This document shows, one piece after another, positions 43,720 to 53,258 of a DNA stretch of 64,000 nucleotides (positions within the stretch are counted from its first letter, which is position 1; every line of letters starts with the position of its first letter). This DNA comes from an uncultured Prevotella sp. (GTDB lineage Bacteria > Bacteroidota > Bacteroidia > Bacteroidales > Bacteroidaceae), in the NCBI GenBank assembly GCA_945873145.1, contig CAMCBZ010000001.1:1-64000 (forward strand). Direction: 5' to 3'. The position numbers were made by a program, and so were the translations under genes. The notes below the pieces were generated by a model that was not told the DNA's origin, searched no databases, and worked only from the letters and a program-made list of their open reading frames with translations.

Positions 43720-46707
43720 ATGGGCAAAACAATCTTGAAAAGAGCCGCGCTGCTAAGCGCAGGTGTCTTATGCACAATGACCAGCCTGGCACAATCTGTG
43801 GTGCAGGGCACAGTGAAGGACAAATCGGGTGAGCCGCTTATCGGTGCCACCATTCAAGTCAAGGGACAGCAAGGAGGTACCGTCACCGACCTCGACGGCG
43901 ACTGGAAACTCAGCAATGCCAAGCCCGGACAGGTACTCGTCATCTCTTATGTGGGCTATGCCAACAAGGAAATTACCTTGGGCGCACAGAAGAGTCTCAA
44001 CATCATTTTGGAACCCGACAAGCAGGATCTCGATGAGGTCGTCGTCGTCGGTTACGCCATTGGCTCGAAGCGCACCGTCTCCGGTGCCGTGGAGCGCGTG
44101 GGACGCAAGGACATGAACAAGGGCGTGGTCACCAGTGCCGCCGATGCCCTCAAAGGCAAGGTCAGCGGCGTGGTCATCTCGCAGAGCGGTGGCGACCCGA
44201 TGGGTACGACCAACATCCGCGTGCGCGGAACCTCTTCGCTCTCCGGTGGCAACGACCCACTCGTGATCATCGACGGCGTGTATGGCGACATGACCATGTT
44301 CAACGCCCTGCAGCCTGGTGACATCGAGAGCATGACCATCCTTAAGGACGCTTCCGAGACCGCACAGTACGGTTCACGCGGTGCCGCCGGCGTCATCGTC
44401 GTGACCACCACCAAAGGTAAGAACGGCATGAGCTCGATCACCTATAACGGTACCATCGGTATGAACAAGGTGTTTAAGAACATCAAGATGCTCAGTGCCG
44501 ACGCCTACCGCGCCACCGCCAAGCAGATGGGACTGACACCCACCGACCTCGGCGGCAACACCAACTGGCTCGACGAAATCGAGCGCTCCACAGGTATCAC
44601 ACAGAATCACAATGTAGCCTTCTCTGGTGGCAATGATACGGGCAACTATCGTGCTTCCTTAGGATTCGTGCAGAAGCAGGGTGCCCTCCGCAATTCCGAC
44701 ATGCGCAACTACACTGCCAAGATCGACGCCCAACAGCTCGCCTTCAACAAGAAACTCAAGCTTGAGCTCGGCGTCATGGGTTCCGAGCACGACGGAAAAC
44801 GGCAGTACGACATGCAGAAGATGTTCTACTCCGCTGCTGCCTACAACCCCACCTATCCCAACCATAAGAATGCCACTACCGGCAAATGGGACGAGGATAT
44901 GCTGGCCAACGAGATCTATAATCCATTAGGGCAGCTCGAAATCGACAACCGATATAATGTAGGTACGCTCATCACTCACGGAAAGGCCACTTGGACCATC
45001 ATCGACGGCCTCTTCCTCTCGGCCTTCGGCTCCTATACCAAGACCAACATCGAGTTGAAGCGCTACGTACCCAACGACATCCGCCAGGGTGAGCTCAACG
45101 GCAACGGATGGGCTTTCATCCAGAACTGGCAGCGCCAGGACTATATGGGCAACATCCAGCTGACCTATACCAAGGACTTTGGCAAGCATCACATCGACGC
45201 TCTCGCCGTCATGGAGGGGCAGAAATACAAGACCTTCACCCACTCTGAGCAGGCCAAGGGCTTTGAGACCAACTACTTTAAATACAACAATCTCAAAGCC
45301 GGCGCCAACGTCTCCTGGGGTGACGTGCAGTCCGACTCAAAGGAGTACACGCTGAGTTCCTACATGGCCCGCGTCAACTATATGTTTGCCGACAAATATA
45401 TCCTCACCGCCAACCTCCGTGCCGACGGCTCGTCGAAGCTCGGCAGCGGCCATAAGTGGGGCTGGTTCCCGTCGGCCTCAGCCGCCTGGGTGCTCTCGCA
45501 GGAAGGCTTCATGAAGAATGTCAAGTGGATCGACAACCTCAAGCTCCGCGCCGGATACGGTGTCACCGGTAACCAGGATGCCATCGACCCCTACACCTCG
45601 CTGGCCCTCTACGGCCCTAACGGCGTGACACCTGTCAATGGCACCAACACCACTACCTTTGCCATTCAGAGCAACGACAACCCCGACCTGAAGTGGGAGA
45701 CGAAGCACACCTTTGACGTGGGACTGGACTTCTCGGCCTTCAACAGCCGGCTCAACATCACCCTTGACTGGTACACCTCCAAGACCAAGGACCTGCTCTA
45801 CACCTACACCGTGCCTGTGCCGCCGTTTACCTACGAGAATCTGTTGGCCAACATGGGCGAGATGACCAACCACGGCTTTGAGATTGGTATTCGAGGCGAC
45901 ATCATCCGCACCAAGGACTTCACCTTCAATTCCGGCCTCAACCTCAGTTTCCAGAGCAACAAGCTCAACTCGCTCTCCGGTACCTATAAAGGTCAGCAGC
46001 TTACCACCTCGGAGCATATCATGGTGGCACGCATCAATGCCGCAGGTCTGACACAGAACTATGGTGTCACCTACCTCATGGAGGGACAGCCCATCGGCGT
46101 GTTCTATCTGCCTCACTGCGAAGGTATCGACAAGGACGGAAAGTATATCATCGCTGACCTCGACGGCAATAAGACGATCGACACCGGCGACTCCGGCGAC
46201 CGGCAGGTCTGTGGACAGGCCATCCCGAAGGCTTATCTCGGATGGGATTTCAACTTCACTTATAAGAACTGGAACCTCGCCATGCAGTTCAACGGTGCCT
46301 TTGGTCACAAGATCTATAATGGTACCTCGATGACCTACAGCGACCTCTCCAACTTCCCAACCTACAACGTTCTTGAGGACGCGCCCGCCAAAGGCATCAA
46401 GGACAAGGTCATCTCTGACTACTGGCTTGAGAAGGGCGACTATGTCAACTTCGAGTATGTGCAACTCAGCTACAATCTCACGCAGAAGCAGCTCAAGACC
46501 AAGTACATCCAGAACATCAAACTTGGCCTCGCCGTTAACAACGTCTGCACGATCACCGGCTACAATGGTCTTACTCCTATGATCAACTCCGCCTCACTCA
46601 TCCAGCAGGCTGAGGGTACCACACAGTATGGCACGCTCGGTGTCGACGATAAGCGCATCTACCCGCTCACACGCACCTTCTCGTTCAATGTGGGCATCAC
46701 TTTCTAA
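43720..46707 (+). CDS. SusC-like TonB-dependent outer membrane receptor
   Basis: Imports oligosaccharides through the outer membrane with a SusD lid. 995 residues: signal peptide (LLSAGVLCTMTSLA then Q near residue 25), a carboxypeptidase-regulatory-like domain (VVQGTVKDKSGEPLIGATIQ), TonB-box region DLDEVVVVGYAIGSKRTVSG near residue 105, plug domain with VRGTSSLSGGNDPLVIIDGV, and a long beta-barrel ending in RTFSFNVGITF with C-terminal Phe. Followed after 21 bp by susD. The GH13 enzyme downstream and divergent glycogen genes point to starch or maltodextrin as substrate. A LacI-type operator candidate lies upstream. Confidence 0.96.
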   Translation: MGKTILKRAALLSAGVLCTMTSLAQSVVQGTVKDKSGEPLIGATIQVKGQQGGTVTDLDGDWKLSNAKPGQVLVISYVGYANKEITLGAQKSLNIILEPDKQDLDEVVVVGYAIGSKRTVSGAVERVGRKDMNKGVVTSAADALKGKVSGVVISQSGGDPMGTTNIRVRGTSSLSGGNDPLVIIDGVYGDMTMFNALQPGDIESMTILKDASETAQYGSRGAAGVIVVTTTKGKNGMSSITYNGTIGMNKVFKNIKMLSADAYRATAKQMGLTPTDLGGNTNWLDEIERSTGITQNHNVAFSGGNDTGNYRASLGFVQKQGALRNSDMRNYTAKIDAQQLAFNKKLKLELGVMGSEHDGKRQYDMQKMFYSAAAYNPTYPNHKNATTGKWDEDMLANEIYNPLGQLEIDNRYNVGTLITHGKATWTIIDGLFLSAFGSYTKTNIELKRYVPNDIRQGELNGNGWAFIQNWQRQDYMGNIQLTYTKDFGKHHIDALAVMEGQKYKTFTHSEQAKGFETNYFKYNNLKAGANVSWGDVQSDSKEYTLSSYMARVNYMFADKYILTANLRADGSSKLGSGHKWGWFPSASAAWVLSQEGFMKNVKWIDNLKLRAGYGVTGNQDAIDPYTSLALYGPNGVTPVNGTNTTTFAIQSNDNPDLKWETKHTFDVGLDFSAFNSRLNITLDWYTSKTKDLLYTYTVPVPPFTYENLLANMGEMTNHGFEIGIRGDIIRTKDFTFNSGLNLSFQSNKLNSLSGTYKGQQLTTSEHIMVARINAAGLTQNYGVTYLMEGQPIGVFYLPHCEGIDKDGKYIIADLDGNKTIDTGDSGDRQVCGQAIPKAYLGWDFNFTYKNWNLAMQFNGAFGHKIYNGTSMTYSDLSNFPTYNVLEDAPAKGIKDKVISDYWLEKGDYVNFEYVQLSYNLTQKQLKTKYIQNIKLGLAVNNVCTITGYNGLTPMINSASLIQQAEGTTQYGTLGVDDKRIYPLTRTFSFNVGITF

Positions 46708-46728
46708 ACCTTTAAAGACTATATTACC

Positions 46729-48456
46729 ATGAAAAAATATATTTTCGGTGTCGCGCTGCTCTCCGCAGCCCTGCTGTCAGGATGCTCGCTCGACGAGAAT
46801 CCCAAGAGCCAGTTCAGCGAGGAAGAAGCCTTCAAGAACTCCACCCTAACTTATGTCAACTCTGTGGCCAACGTCTACTCAGCCATCGGCGACGGCCTCT
46901 ACGGCGGTACCGATTGTGTCCACACCTTGCAGGAGTTTATGTCCGACGCTACCATGCTGCCCGGACGACAGGGCGACTGGGTCGACGGCGGCAAGTGGCA
47001 GAATATGTTTCTCCACAACTTCGAGTCGTCAGTCGACACCTACGCTACCGTGTGGAACCATCTCTTCAAGATCATCGGTCTGTGCAACTCCAGCATTGAC
47101 AAGCTCACGCCGTTCCTTGAGGAGCATCCCGACTACAAGGCCTATGTTGCTGAGCTTCGTGCCCTGCGCGCCATCTACTACTACAATGCCATGGACCTCT
47201 TTGCCCAGGTGCCTATCGTGACCAGCTCCAAGCAGTCGACCAGCGACGTGACGCAGAGCAACCGCAGCGATGTCTTTAAGTTCGTCACCACCGAGTTGGA
47301 GGCTGCCCTGCCCGACCTCGGCGACGGACACTGCCAGAATACGGGCGAATACTATGGCCGCGTGACCAAGGCGGTGGCCTATATGTGCCTCGCCAAGTGC
47401 GCCATCAACGCACCCGTCTACACCATCGACGACACCTCGGCATCGAGCTACCAGGCCTTTGTGGGCACTGACCTCAGCAAGCAGGCTACGGCCAATGAGA
47501 CCCTCGGACAGGCTGTCTCGGACAAGGGCAAGACCATCATGATGACTGTCGACGGCACTCAGCGCAACTGCTGGGAGACGGTGAAATACTGTGTCGACAA
47601 GATTCAGGCCGCTGGATACAGCCTCACGGCCAACTACGCCGACAACTTTGTCAAGGCCAATGAGAGTTCTACCGAGAACATCTTTGTGCGCCCCAACGAC
47701 GACAAGACTTATAAGATTACCGACTATAACCTCATGCGCTCACTCCACTACAACCATGCGTCGGCTATTGGATACTCAGGATGGAACGGTGCCTGCGCCA
47801 CGGTGCGCGCCATGCAGGTCATGGGGTATGGCACTGCCAACGAGGACCCGCGTCTGAGACTCAACTACTGGTGCGACCGCGACTTCGAGAAGGAGCAGCA
47901 CACCGGTGCACTCAAGGATGGTGCCACCGACAAGCCCTTGGAATATGAGCCGCTCAAAGCTGTGGTCAACTTTGGCAATGATGCCGACCCGCACGACGTG
48001 AAGTGTGCCGGTGCCCGCTTTAAGAAATATGAGTATGACGGCACGGCCTCCACACAAGGACAGAACAACAACGACCTCGTCATCTGGCGCTATGGCGACG
48101 CTCTCCTGCTCAAGGCCGAGGCAGAATACCGTTTGGGTGACAAGGCCGGAGCGCTCTCTCTCGTCAACGAGATACGCACACGTGCCAAGGCAACGCCACG
48201 TACGTCGCTCACCCTGAACGATATTCTCGATGAGCGCATGATCGAGCTTGCATGGGAAGGCACGCGACGCCAGGACCAGATACGTTTCTGTACCTTCACC
48301 GAGCCTACCGTGGACCGCTATCCCGGCGTGGCACACAGTTCACTGGCCGGCGACTACAACGACGACAAGACAGGTTACACCGTCGTCTATCCTATCCCCT
48401 ACTCTGTGCTCAACCTCAACAAGAACCTGAAACAGAATCCGGGATATAAAAAGTAA
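46729..48456 (+). CDS. SusD-like outer membrane lipoprotein
   Basis: Surface glycan-binding lid of the SusC transporter. 575 residues with lipobox LLSGCSLDENP near residue 19, an N-terminal SusD-like helical part (FLEEHPDYKAYVAELRALRAIYYYNAMDLFAQVPI near residues 127-161) and the C-terminal RagB/SusD block (VIWRYGDALLLKAEAEYRLG, LNDILDERMIELAWEGTRRQDQIRF). Partner of the preceding SusC gene. No SusE/SusF-type binding lipoproteins follow. Confidence 0.95.
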   Translation: MKKYIFGVALLSAALLSGCSLDENPKSQFSEEEAFKNSTLTYVNSVANVYSAIGDGLYGGTDCVHTLQEFMSDATMLPGRQGDWVDGGKWQNMFLHNFESSVDTYATVWNHLFKIIGLCNSSIDKLTPFLEEHPDYKAYVAELRALRAIYYYNAMDLFAQVPIVTSSKQSTSDVTQSNRSDVFKFVTTELEAALPDLGDGHCQNTGEYYGRVTKAVAYMCLAKCAINAPVYTIDDTSASSYQAFVGTDLSKQATANETLGQAVSDKGKTIMMTVDGTQRNCWETVKYCVDKIQAAGYSLTANYADNFVKANESSTENIFVRPNDDKTYKITDYNLMRSLHYNHASAIGYSGWNGACATVRAMQVMGYGTANEDPRLRLNYWCDRDFEKEQHTGALKDGATDKPLEYEPLKAVVNFGNDADPHDVKCAGARFKKYEYDGTASTQGQNNNDLVIWRYGDALLLKAEAEYRLGDKAGALSLVNEIRTRAKATPRTSLTLNDILDERMIELAWEGTRRQDQIRFCTFTEPTVDRYPGVAHSSLAGDYNDDKTGYTVVYPIPYSVLNLNKNLKQNPGYKK

Positions 48457-48585
48457 GTAAGAGAGTCAGTTCAGATACGAAATCCACCTGCTGTTTCGTT
48501 ATCTATCCGTCCCCCTCCCCGCTGCCGCAGGGTGTGGGGACGGAACTGTTTCATCACGATCGTCCCAATCATTAATACATACACT

Positions 48586-50391
48586 ATGAACAAACTATTA
48601 CTTTCAACGGTCATGGCACTATCGCTCACAACGGCTTCGGCACAGACCACCGACGCGCGTGGACCCCAATGGCTCCACGACGCTGTGTTCTACCAGATTT
48701 ATCCTTCGTCGTATATGGATACCGATGGCAATGGTATCGGCGATCTGCCTGGCATCACCTCCAAGCTCGACTACATCAAGAGCCTTGGTGTCAACGCACT
48801 GTGGATCAATCCCTGCTTTGAGTCAGGATGGTTCGACGGCGGCTATGATGTTATCGACTTCTACAAGATCGACCCGCGCTTTGGTACCAACACCGATCTG
48901 GTCACACTCGTCAACGAAGCCCACAAACGCGGCATCAAAGTGTGTCTTGATCTCGTGGCCGGGCACTCCAGCGTGAAGAGCCAGTGGTTCCAGGAGAGTG
49001 CAAATGGTGACCGCAACGGACGCTATGCCGACTATTATATCTGGACCGACACCATCAGCGATCAGGACAAGGCCGACATCATTGCACGGCACAAAGAGCC
49101 AAATCCTGAGTCGTCTACGCTTGGCCGTTATGTGGAAATCAACGCTCCGCGCGGAAAATACTACGAGAAGAACTTCTTTGAGTGCCAGCCGGCACTCAAC
49201 TATGGCTTTGCCCATCCTGATCCTAACCACAAATGGGAGCAGCCTGTCACCGCGCCGGGCCCGCAGGCTTTGCGTCGTGAACTGAGAAACATCATGGCGT
49301 TCTGGTTCGACAAGGGCGTTGATGGCTTCCGTGTGGATATGGCGGCATCGCTCGTCAAAAACGATCCCGGTAAGGTCGAGACGTCGAAACTGTGGAACGA
49401 GATGCGTGCCTGGAAGGATAAGAACTATCCGCAGTGTGTGCTCATCTCGGAATGGGCTGATCCTACCGTGGCGATACCGGCCGGATTCAACATCGATTTC
49501 ATGATTCACTTCGGCGTGCCCGGCTACAACTCGCTCTTCTTTGCCCGCAACACACCGTGGGGAAAGCTGCAGCCGTGGGACAATAAGCAGACTGCATATA
49601 AGTATTGTTATTTCGACAAAGAAGGGAAGGGTACGCTTGACGAATTCGTCAAGAACTACATGCACTCCTACCTCGGCAGGCGCGACAAAGGCTATATTGC
49701 CATTCCCTCGGCCAACCACGACTATCAGCGTCCCAACATCGGTACGCGCAACACGCCCGATCAGCTCAAGGTGGCGATGACCTTCTTCCTTACCATGCCT
49801 GGTGTGCCATTTATATATTATGGTGATGAGATTGGCATGAAGTATGAGATGAATCTGCCAAGCAAGGAGGGCTCCAACGAGCGTGCCGGTACGCGCACGC
49901 CGATGCAGTGGGCTCCGGGTGTCACCGCAGGCTTCTCTACCTGTGCGCCCGACAAACTCTATCTGCCCGTAGCCACTGATGGCGGTAAGATCACTGTGGC
50001 CGCTGAGGAGAAAGACCCCAACTCCCTGCTCAACTATACGCGCCGTCTCGTGAAGCTGCGCCACGCCACGCCGGCACTCGGCAATCTTGCCGACTGGAAG
50101 CTCGTCAGCAATCTGAAGCAACCCTACCCGATGGTCTATCAACGGACGATGGGCGGACAGACCTGCATCGTCGCGCTCAACCCCAGTGGCAAGGCTGTGA
50201 AGGCTTCTCTGCCGCGGCTCGGACAGGAAGCTCCAACAGACAACAGATCGCTGGAGCAGGGCTCGGTGAGGACCGGTGGCTATAAGCCACAGACACTGAT
50301 CGCTACGGGAAAGGCTGCTTACAAGGCTGGTAAGAACGCTGATGTCGTCTCACTCGGTCCCGTCTCTGCTGCTGTGTTCCTGCTCAAGTAG
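48586..50391 (+). CDS. Secreted GH13 alpha-amylase family enzyme
   Basis: Alpha-glucan-active hydrolase of 601 residues with signal peptide (LLLSTVMALSLTTASA then Q). GH13 regions: QIYPSSYMDTDGNGIGDLPGI, region I DLVAGHSS, region II GFRVDMAAS with the nucleophile Asp (near residue 263), region III LISEWADP with the acid/base Glu (near 300), and region IV SANHDYQRP with the transition-state Asp. A small beta-sandwich domain ends the chain. ATG 48586 is chosen because the signal peptide begins there; an earlier in-frame ATG at 48532 adds a non-signal stretch. With susC-susD it forms an alpha-glucan utilisation locus. Confidence 0.92.
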   Translation: MNKLLLSTVMALSLTTASAQTTDARGPQWLHDAVFYQIYPSSYMDTDGNGIGDLPGITSKLDYIKSLGVNALWINPCFESGWFDGGYDVIDFYKIDPRFGTNTDLVTLVNEAHKRGIKVCLDLVAGHSSVKSQWFQESANGDRNGRYADYYIWTDTISDQDKADIIARHKEPNPESSTLGRYVEINAPRGKYYEKNFFECQPALNYGFAHPDPNHKWEQPVTAPGPQALRRELRNIMAFWFDKGVDGFRVDMAASLVKNDPGKVETSKLWNEMRAWKDKNYPQCVLISEWADPTVAIPAGFNIDFMIHFGVPGYNSLFFARNTPWGKLQPWDNKQTAYKYCYFDKEGKGTLDEFVKNYMHSYLGRRDKGYIAIPSANHDYQRPNIGTRNTPDQLKVAMTFFLTMPGVPFIYYGDEIGMKYEMNLPSKEGSNERAGTRTPMQWAPGVTAGFSTCAPDKLYLPVATDGGKITVAAEEKDPNSLLNYTRRLVKLRHATPALGNLADWKLVSNLKQPYPMVYQRTMGGQTCIVALNPSGKAVKASLPRLGQEAPTDNRSLEQGSVRTGGYKPQTLIATGKAAYKAGKNADVVSLGPVSAAVFLLK

Positions 50392-50412
50392 TTATGTAAG
50401 ATGCTTCGGTAG

Positions 50413-50485
50413 CTATATATAATAAGGCGTGAAAAAGATAATCGACGGATATCAGCATTCTTTGTGCTTTGATATTCGCCGATTG
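50413..50485 (+). terminator. Dispersed AT motif and terminator after the GH13 gene
   Basis: CTATATATAATAAGGCG (50413-50429), a copy of the dispersed motif, then an interrupted inverted repeat (AATCGACGGATATCA with TGATATTCGCCGATT, about 50440-50484). Confidence 0.6.
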
Positions 50486-50574
50486 TCTTGTTATTCGTTT
50501 ATATTCTTTATGCCATCGGAGATCGGGCGCTGAAAGTGCAAGCGATGATTGTATCGGCATTTTGCGGATGAACC

Positions 50575-51528
50575 TTATTTCTTCTCTTGCACCATGGTGG
50601 TAGCGGCCTGATAGATCTCCTCTACCCTCTTCACCTTTTCCTCCATTGGCAGCATGGCATCAACCCAATGGATGAGGGTGCCGCGGCGCTCCATGCCGCG
50701 GAACCACGTCATCTGGCGCTTGGCAAACTGGTGGATGGCGATCTCCAGCTGGCGCACCATCTCGTCGTAGCTGAGCTGTCCGATGACATACTCTGTGACG
50801 TATTTATATTCCAAACCATAATAGGTGAGGTCCTCAGCCTTGATGCCGCTGTCGAGCAGACGGCGCATCTCCTCCACCATGCCATGTTCGAGACGCTGAT
50901 GCAGACGGGCGGTGATGCGGCGGCGACGCTCGTCACGGTCAATGGCAACGCCGATGACGACGCTGTCGATGGACGGCATCTGACGCAGACCGGTGGGGTG
51001 TTCGAGGTTGTAGGTCTCTATCTCTATGGCACGGATGGCCCGCTGGCACGAGTCTACGTCGGTTTTGTTGTGCATCGTGGAGCTCGTCTGCTGCTTCAAG
51101 TTGACGAGCATGTCGGTCAGTTCGTCGAGCGTTTTATTCTCTAAACTCTGTCGCAGCTCCGGGTTCTGCGGTACGGGCGATAGCGCATAACCCTTGAGCA
51201 CCGCCTCGATATACAGGCCAGTGCCACCGCAGAGGATAGGCAGCGCACCCCGCCGCTGGATGTCGTCGTAGGCGCGGTGGAAGTCTTGCTGGTACTGAAA
51301 CAGGTTGTATTTCGTTCCCGGTTCCGCGATGTCGATGAGATGATAGGGCACCGGCTGACCATCGATGACATAGTCTTCGAGGTCCTTGCCCGTGCCGATG
51401 TCCATGCCGCGGTATACCTGGCGAGAGTCACCGGAGAGAATTTCGCCTCCGAGCGCGTGTGCTACGTGTGCGGCGAGGTCGGTTTTGCCCGTTGCTGTGG
51501 GGCCGAGGATAGTCAAGAGTTTCTTCAT
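50575..51528 (-). CDS. miaA: tRNA dimethylallyltransferase
   Basis: Adds a dimethylallyl group to A37 of tRNAs reading UNN codons. 317 residues, P-loop GPTATGKTDLAAHVA at residues 9-23, SGDSRQVYRGMDIGTGK (substrate motif, near 34-50), LCGGTGLYIEAVL near 98 and the C-terminal FAKRQMTWFRGM. It overlaps the AAA-ATPase gene upstream by 4 bp, an unusual partner. Related Bacteroidales carry two miaA paralogues; which one this is cannot be decided. Confidence 0.95.
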   Translation of the reverse strand: MKKLLTILGPTATGKTDLAAHVAHALGGEILSGDSRQVYRGMDIGTGKDLEDYVIDGQPVPYHLIDIAEPGTKYNLFQYQQDFHRAYDDIQRRGALPILCGGTGLYIEAVLKGYALSPVPQNPELRQSLENKTLDELTDMLVNLKQQTSSTMHNKTDVDSCQRAIRAIEIETYNLEHPTGLRQMPSIDSVVIGVAIDRDERRRRITARLHQRLEHGMVEEMRRLLDSGIKAEDLTYYGLEYKYVTEYVIGQLSYDEMVRQLEIAIHQFAKRQMTWFRGMERRGTLIHWVDAMLPMEEKVKRVEEIYQAATTMVQEKK

Positions 51529-53087
51529 AGTTCCACAATTTTCCAGTCGCTAATAGTGCGCTCCTCTGACGAGAAGTTGATGCCCACCTTCACCACCTTG
51601 CGTCCGTCGGCCTCGTAAGGGATGGCATAGCCGCGGTCGTCTATCTGCCGGAGTGCGTCGTCGACGTTGCCGTCCATCTTCAGCTCCATGACATAGACGC
51701 AACTGTCGGTCTTGAGCAGGATATCCATGCGGCCTTTCGCTGTGCGCACCTGGGCATAGACATAGAGGTTGAGGAAGGAGAACATCACGTAGAGCATGGC
51801 GGTGAAGTGGCCCTCCCGTGCGGGTGCGTCCTTGAGCGTGCCCTCCTCGTAGGGGATGCCGGCAAGGAAGGAGCGGGCGATGCGCAGGGCCTCGCCGATG
51901 TCGTTCTTGCGCAAGGCCAGGTACATCTTGCCCACGGTGATAGTCGTGAGGTTGGTGTCGCGGCATAGATAATAGGGTACGAGCGTGCGCATCATGCCCA
52001 CCTTCACCTCCTCGTTGGGATAGCCCAGGGTGTAGAGGTTGAGGATCGGGTCATAGGCCTTGATGGTGAGATATCCACTCTGGTAGAACAGCGGCAGCAC
52101 GGAATGCATGTCCTCCGTGGGAGCGTCAAACTCTTCCGCTATCGCCTCGCTGCCCTCCAACTGCGTGATGTCGGTGTGGAACTTCTTTAACATGTTTATC
52201 AGGAAGGTCGGTGTGCCGGTGCCAAACCAGTAGTTGTCGATTTTGTCCATTGTGATGGCATATAGCAAACTGAATGGATTGTAGACACCTTCACTGTTTT
52301 CTGCGAAGTGGTAACCGTCGTAGCGTCGTTTCATCTCAGCAAATATCTTCTCGTCCGTCGTCTTGTAGGTAAGACAGAGCTGATGGATGCCTTCCGCGAA
52401 ATTGTCTCTGAGCTCCTGTTCGGTAATGCCGCAGATGGTGGCATAGTGGGGAGCCATGGAGATGTTCACCAAATTGTTGAGTTGCGAGAAGATGCTCAGT
52501 TGCGAGAACTTGCTGATACCCGTGATGAAGACAAAACGGAGATAAGGGTCGAGGTCTTTCAGAGGAGAATAGAACGACTGTAGTTCAGTGCGCATGACTT
52601 CGAGCCGCTCTTTGTCGTGGAGAACAGTGAGCAAAGGCGCGTCGTACTCGTCGATGAGAATGACGACCTTTGTGCCAGTCTTGTCATAGATGTTTTTCAC
52701 CAAGGCCGTCATCCTCGTTGTGATGTTGGTCTTATCGGTTGAAACATCATTTTCCTTCTCTGCCCAGTCCAACTGCATCGAAATGATGGCATCTAAGTCC
52801 TCTATCGTCCCCCTCTTTGCTGAGGCCAGACTGAAGTGGAGTACGGGATATTGTTTCCATTCCGTTTCCAGTTGCTCCACCTCCAGTCCCTTGAAGAGCT
52901 CCTTCTGTCCACTGAAATAAGCCTTGAAGGTGCTGGTAAGAAGTGATTTGCCAAAGCGGCGTGGACGCGAGAGAAACACAAAGTTGTTCTGCGCAGCATC
53001 GTACATCAGCCGCGTCTTGTCGACATAGAGAAAGCCACCGGTGCGCAGCTTCTCAAAACTCTGTATGCCTACTGGATACTTTACCAT
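51525..53087 (-). CDS. AAA-ATPase / PD-(D/E)XK nuclease-like protein (DUF1703 type)
   Basis: 520-residue cytoplasmic protein. The N-terminal AAA-ATPase-like part begins YPVGIQSFEKLRTGGFLYVDKT, followed by Walker A-like SRPRRFGKSLLTSTF near residues 36-50 and Walker B-like KVVILIDEYDAPLL. The C-terminal part has KGRMDILLKTDS and VYVMELKMDGN, matching PD-(D/E)XK nuclease-superfamily 9. These proteins occur in many copies in Bacteroidales genomes and their role is unknown. ATG 53087 chosen because of the promoter 27 bp upstream; the earlier ATG at 53144 lies inside the terminator. Co-transcribed with miaA. Confidence 0.87.
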   Translation of the reverse strand: MVKYPVGIQSFEKLRTGGFLYVDKTRLMYDAAQNNFVFLSRPRRFGKSLLTSTFKAYFSGQKELFKGLEVEQLETEWKQYPVLHFSLASAKRGTIEDLDAIISMQLDWAEKENDVSTDKTNITTRMTALVKNIYDKTGTKVVILIDEYDAPLLTVLHDKERLEVMRTELQSFYSPLKDLDPYLRFVFITGISKFSQLSIFSQLNNLVNISMAPHYATICGITEQELRDNFAEGIHQLCLTYKTTDEKIFAEMKRRYDGYHFAENSEGVYNPFSLLYAITMDKIDNYWFGTGTPTFLINMLKKFHTDITQLEGSEAIAEEFDAPTEDMHSVLPLFYQSGYLTIKAYDPILNLYTLGYPNEEVKVGMMRTLVPYYLCRDTNLTTITVGKMYLALRKNDIGEALRIARSFLAGIPYEEGTLKDAPAREGHFTAMLYVMFSFLNLYVYAQVRTAKGRMDILLKTDSCVYVMELKMDGNVDDALRQIDDRGYAIPYEADGRKVVKVGINFSSEERTISDWKIVEL

Positions 53088-53113
53088 CGTTGATTCGTTT
53101 TTTATTCTATTTG

Positions 53114-53144
53114 CAAACTTACATAAAAAACGGGAGACCCGCAA
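53114..53144 (-). promoter_or_regulatory. Promoter of the AAA-ATPase/miaA operon
   Basis: Minus-strand TAAGTTTG (53114-53121) and TTG (53142-53144), 20-bp spacer. The -33 lies in the loop of the upstream gene's terminator. Confidence 0.7.
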
Positions 53145-53168
53145 GTCGGATCTCCCGTTTTTTATGTA
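53119..53168 (-). terminator. Terminator of the carboxylesterase gene
   Basis: Perfect 19-bp arms TTACATAAAAAACGGGAGA and complement around a 12-bp loop, with T-run; bidirectional in form. Confidence 0.9.
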
Positions 53169-53258
53169 AGCGGATTCATAATTTATGTTTTATAAAGCAG
53201 CTGTACAGGTAATATGTACCAATAACTCCTGCCATCAATTACAAAACCCGTCGGACGG

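Noticed and set aside
48823..50142. Minus-strand open frame of 439 codons
   Set aside because: Antisense to the GH13 gene, whose catalytic motifs are intact.
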